This document shows, in pieces, positions 5,615 through 7,295 of a DNA stretch of 7,295 nt. Position numbers and translations under genes: made by a program. Origin of the DNA: Lentzea sp. (lineage in GTDB: Bacteria; Actinomycetota; Actinomycetes; Mycobacteriales; Pseudonocardiaceae); NCBI GenBank assembly GCA_030146905.1, contig JASLAV010000598.1, positions 1-7,295 on the forward strand. Direction: 5' to 3'. Under the pieces are notes generated by a model. The model worked only from the letters and a program-made list of their open reading frames with translations. It ran no database searches and had not been told where the DNA came from. The stretch's first letter is position 1, and each line of letters begins with the position of its first letter.

Positions 5615-5644
5615 GCTCGCTTCGCATCGCCACTTGGGGTGGGC
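5615..5644 (+). repeat. Diverged direct copy of the left flank of the 5460-5555 repeat
   Basis: GCTTCGCATCG-CC-ACTTGGGG here resembles GCTTCGCGTCG-N6-ACTTCGGGG at 5444-5468 in the same orientation, with a small length difference in the middle. The inverted arm at 5537-5570 carries an ACTTTGGG version on the opposite strand. Three related pieces within 200 bases suggest a repeat family, not chance, although each match is short. Confidence 0.35.
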
Positions 5645-5649
5645 CGACG

Positions 5650-5688
5650 GCGAAAGCGAAAGGGCCGCTCCCCTGCGGGAACGGCCCT
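5650..5688 (-). terminator. Rho-independent-type terminator of the DUF3105/DUF305 operon
   Basis: AGGGCCG (5661-5667) pairs with CGGCCCT (5682-5688). The stem continues after one C-A mismatch with TCCC/GGGA, leaving a CTGC loop, for 12 positions in all. On the minus strand the hairpin is followed by TTTCGCTTTCG, a T-rich tail. It starts 16 bases past the TAA stop of the DUF305 gene (5705-5707). Confidence 0.8.
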
Positions 5689-5704
5689 CTGGCTGTACAC
5701 CTGG

Positions 5705-6394
5705 TTACGGCAGCGGGGCGGCTCCGCGCTTCGCCAGGTAGTCCTTCATCAGCTCTGTCTCGGAGGACTGCGACTTCAGCATGTTCTCGGCCAGCGTTCG
5801 CACGAACGGCTGGCTCGCCCGCGTCGTCGCGTACTCGGCCATCGGGGCGCCGCCCACGTGGTGGCGGAGCATCAGCTGCAGGAAGTAGACGTCGAAGTCT
5901 CGTCCCTGCGGCATCGTGCGGAGCTTGGTCAGCTCGTCCGTCATCGCCATGCCCGGCATCAGGGGCTTGCCGGCTTCCGGGGTCGTGGCGCCGTGGCCGT
6001 GGACGCCCGAGTCGTTCATCCAGGACATGTAGACGCCCGAGATGTTCTGCTCGTGCTCGTTCCACATCATCAGCCAGCCCTTCATGCGGCCGACCTGCTC
6101 CAGTTGGGTGGAGGCGATGTCGAACGCCAGCTGGCGGACCTCCGGGTCCGTTGAGCGGTCCCTGGCCAGGTTGGCCATCTGGATGCCCTGCAGGTGGTGC
6201 TGGGACATGTCCTGGCAGAAGCCCACGTCCACGGAGCCGGAGGCCGGGACCGCCGACGTCGAGGTCGAGCCGGGGAGCTTCACGAGCAAGCCCACCGCCG
6301 CGCCCAGCAGAAGGACGGCCAGCACGGCGGCGCCGATCACGAGAATTCGGGCGACCCCTGAGGGTCGCCCGGTCTCGTCGGACGGAGCGGTCAT
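5705..6394 (-). CDS. DUF305 family membrane-anchored, His/Met-rich protein
   Basis: This 229-residue protein has one N-terminal membrane segment (about 14-40) and an extracytoplasmic ferritin-like helical domain of the DUF305 type. Diagnostic motifs are GFCQDMSQHHLQGIQMANLA (58-77), MSWMNDSG (123-130), PLMPGMAMTDELTKL (144-158) and LMLRHHVGGAPMAEYA (174-189). The two HH pairs (His66/67 and His178/179) plus several Met suggest metal binding. Some DUF305 proteins, such as cyanobacterial CopM, bind copper; whether this one does is inference. Cys60 just before the first motif is unpaired apart from contacts with a partner. The start is set by overlap with the upstream gene: TGATG shares one base between the DUF3105 stop and this ATG, so translation is probably coupled. 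A longer in-frame opening upstream, to 7156, is a shadow of the DUF3105 gene. Confidence 0.9.
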   Translation of the reverse strand: MTAPSDETGRPSGVARILVIGAAVLAVLLLGAAVGLLVKLPGSTSTSAVPASGSVDVGFCQDMSQHHLQGIQMANLARDRSTDPEVRQLAFDIASTQLEQVGRMKGWLMMWNEHEQNISGVYMSWMNDSGVHGHGATTPEAGKPLMPGMAMTDELTKLRTMPQGRDFDVYFLQLMLRHHVGGAPMAEYATTRASQPFVRTLAENMLKSQSSETELMKDYLAKRGAAPLP

Positions 6395-7239
6395 CAGCTC
6401 GACGGAGGCGTCGAGGCGGAGCCCGACGCGGGCGGCGTGCTCATGTTCGGCTGCTGACCCTGCTGGCCCTGCTGGCCCTCGGTCACCGAGTCTTCCTTGC
6501 CGCCGTCCATCGGAACGGCGTCGGCGCCCGGCTTCTCCGCCACGAACGGGGCCGGGTTCGACAGGAACTGCGCGTTCTCGCAGGACGCGCCGACCTCGGG
6601 GTAGGTGTTCGCGTTGCGCAGCAGCGACGAGATGAACTGGTCGATGCGCTCGTCGTCGACGTTGTCGACCTTCAGCTGGTGGCCCCACGACTGCAGGGAG
6701 ACCGGCTTGTCGAGGCCGGGGAACGGCGACAGCATCATGTACGGGATGCCCTCGACCCTGGTCTTGAGCTTGGTGAGCGCGTCGTCCTTGACCTGGTCCG
6801 GGTTGTAGGCGATCCAGACCGCGCCGTGCTCCAGGCCGTGGACCATGTTCTCCGTGCGGACGGCCTTGTCGTAGACGACACCGGTGCAGTCGGCCCACGA
6901 GGCATCGTGCGGGCCGCCGAACGCGGGGGTCTGGTCGTACGCGACGCGCTGGGTCGGCTCGACGTGGCGGGAGCCCTTGTACTCCTTGATCACGATGCCC
7001 GCGAGCTGTGCCGACGGGTCCTTGTTCGTGTCGGAGGGCTTCCACTTGGCCAGGGCGGCCTCTTTGACGTTGTTCGCGTGGATCTGCGAGTACGCATACC
7101 CGAAAACGCCGCCCGCTAGGCCGAGCACTGCGATCACCGCGATGATCGTGCCCCACGGCTTCGGCTTGCTCGCCACCACCGAGGAACGGGCTGCGGCCAC
7201 GCTGTTGCGTGTGGCCTTCGTCTTCTTGCCGCTGGTCAT
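6394..7239 (-). CDS. DUF3105 family membrane-anchored protein
   Basis: This 281-residue protein has a basic cytoplasmic N-terminus, one membrane segment (about 30-50) and an extracytoplasmic DUF3105 domain. The family core is visible as YDQTPAFGGPHDASWADCTG (101-120) and MVHGLEHGAVWIAYNP (132-147). His111, His134 and His138 are candidate metal ligands. Cys118 and Cys220 could form a disulfide. The C-terminal 40 residues are low-complexity (three GQQ units, then Ser/Thr/Pro). No reaction is established for the family. The start at 7239 is preferred: GAGG lies 5 bases upstream and a -10 box sits at 7275-7280. An in-frame ATG at 7287 adds 16 residues, but that -10 would then lie inside the gene. 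It is the first gene of a two-gene operon with the DUF305 protein, suggesting that they act together at the cell envelope. Confidence 0.9.
   Translation of the reverse strand: MTSGKKTKATRNSVAAARSSVVASKPKPWGTIIAVIAVLGLAGGVFGYAYSQIHANNVKEAALAKWKPSDTNKDPSAQLAGIVIKEYKGSRHVEPTQRVAYDQTPAFGGPHDASWADCTGVVYDKAVRTENMVHGLEHGAVWIAYNPDQVKDDALTKLKTRVEGIPYMMLSPFPGLDKPVSLQSWGHQLKVDNVDDERIDQFISSLLRNANTYPEVGASCENAQFLSNPAPFVAEKPGADAVPMDGGKEDSVTEGQQGQQGQQPNMSTPPASGSASTPPSS
6451..6477 (-). repeat. Three tandem 9-bp units encoding GQQ-GQQ-GQQ
   Basis: Near the end of the DUF3105 gene, three units of GGC/T-CAG-CAG encode residues 255-263 as (Gly-Gln-Gln)3. The unit is in frame, so slippage would change the tail length without breaking the protein. 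It lies in a disordered tail and probably varies between strains. Confidence 0.7.
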
Positions 7240-7274
7240 GTCCGCCTCAGATGTCGTCCTGGTCAACCGGCGCC

Positions 7275-7280
7275 AGTGTA
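7275..7280 (-). promoter_or_regulatory. -10 box (TACACT) of the DUF3105/DUF305 operon
   Basis: TACACT on the minus strand fits TAnnnT. It would start transcription near 7268, leaving a leader of about 28 bases with a GAGG ribosome binding site before the ATG at 7239. The -35 position falls at or beyond the window edge and cannot be checked. Confidence 0.4.
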
Positions 7281-7295
7281 GGGACATCGTGTCTG

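Larger units (their letters stand above)
5128..5704. other. Gene-free, structure-rich intergenic stretch
   Basis: I find no convincing gene in these 577 bases. Open frames exist on both strands, but their translations are low-complexity, rich in Arg, Pro or Gly, lack family motifs and have no good ribosome binding sites. The stretch holds two copies of a 23-bp palindromic repeat, a hairpin between them, a large inverted repeat (5460-5555), a related motif (5615-5644) and the terminator of the DUF305 gene. Possible explanations are a long regulatory region for the dehydrogenase gene, a structured non-coding RNA, or a collection of dispersed genomic repeats. Confidence 0.6.

Noticed and set aside
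5292..5741. Plus-strand open frames across the gene-free stretch
   Set aside because: The translations are rich in Arg, Gly and Pro without domains, cross the DUF305 terminator and run antisense into its coding end. No credible ribosome binding site is seen.

Overview
The base composition (very GC-rich), codon use with G/C at third positions, GTG starts and gene families point to a high-GC actinomycete. The mix of a secreted GH92 mannosidase, a ROK regulator and a DUF3105/DUF305 pair would fit the Pseudonocardiales (Lentzea/Saccharothrix/Actinosynnema-like). That placement is inference, because the window has no rRNA or other phylogenetic marker.

Layout, left to right. Positions 1-1658 (minus) hold the N-terminal 552 residues of a large secreted GH92 alpha-mannosidase with an F5/8-type C carbohydrate-binding domain; its catalytic C-terminus lies outside the window. 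It is divergent from a ROK-family regulator at 1810-2979 (plus). The 151-bp gap between them carries a CG-centred palindrome over a perfect TTGACA -35 box, a second inverted repeat, and a -10 box placed so that the ROK mRNA would be leaderless. Positions 2980-3201 form a convergent intergenic region with two strong hairpins. Positions 3202-5076 (minus) encode a 624-residue VLCAD/ACAD9-type acyl-CoA dehydrogenase. Its promoter region carries two copies of GTTAC-N6-GTAGGGG, one lying between a plausible -35 and -10 and one over the ribosome binding site.

Positions 5128-5704 contain no convincing gene but are rich in structure. There are two copies of a 23-bp palindromic repeat 66 bp apart, a hairpin with a T-rich tail between them, a large inverted repeat (5460-5555), a related motif at 5615-5644, and a rho-independent-type terminator at 5650-5688. 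Positions 5705-6394 (DUF305) and 6394-7239 (DUF3105), both minus, form a two-gene operon of membrane-anchored extracytoplasmic proteins whose stop and start codons overlap by one base.

The genes fall into three unrelated units: extracellular glycan breakdown with its likely regulator, fatty-acid beta-oxidation, and a His/Met-rich envelope protein pair of uncertain role. I see no CRISPR array, phage, transposase, toxin-antitoxin or defence locus. The parts most likely to be undescribed are the repeat-rich gene-free stretch, the duplicated operator at the dehydrogenase promoter, and the biochemical role of the DUF3105/DUF305 pair.
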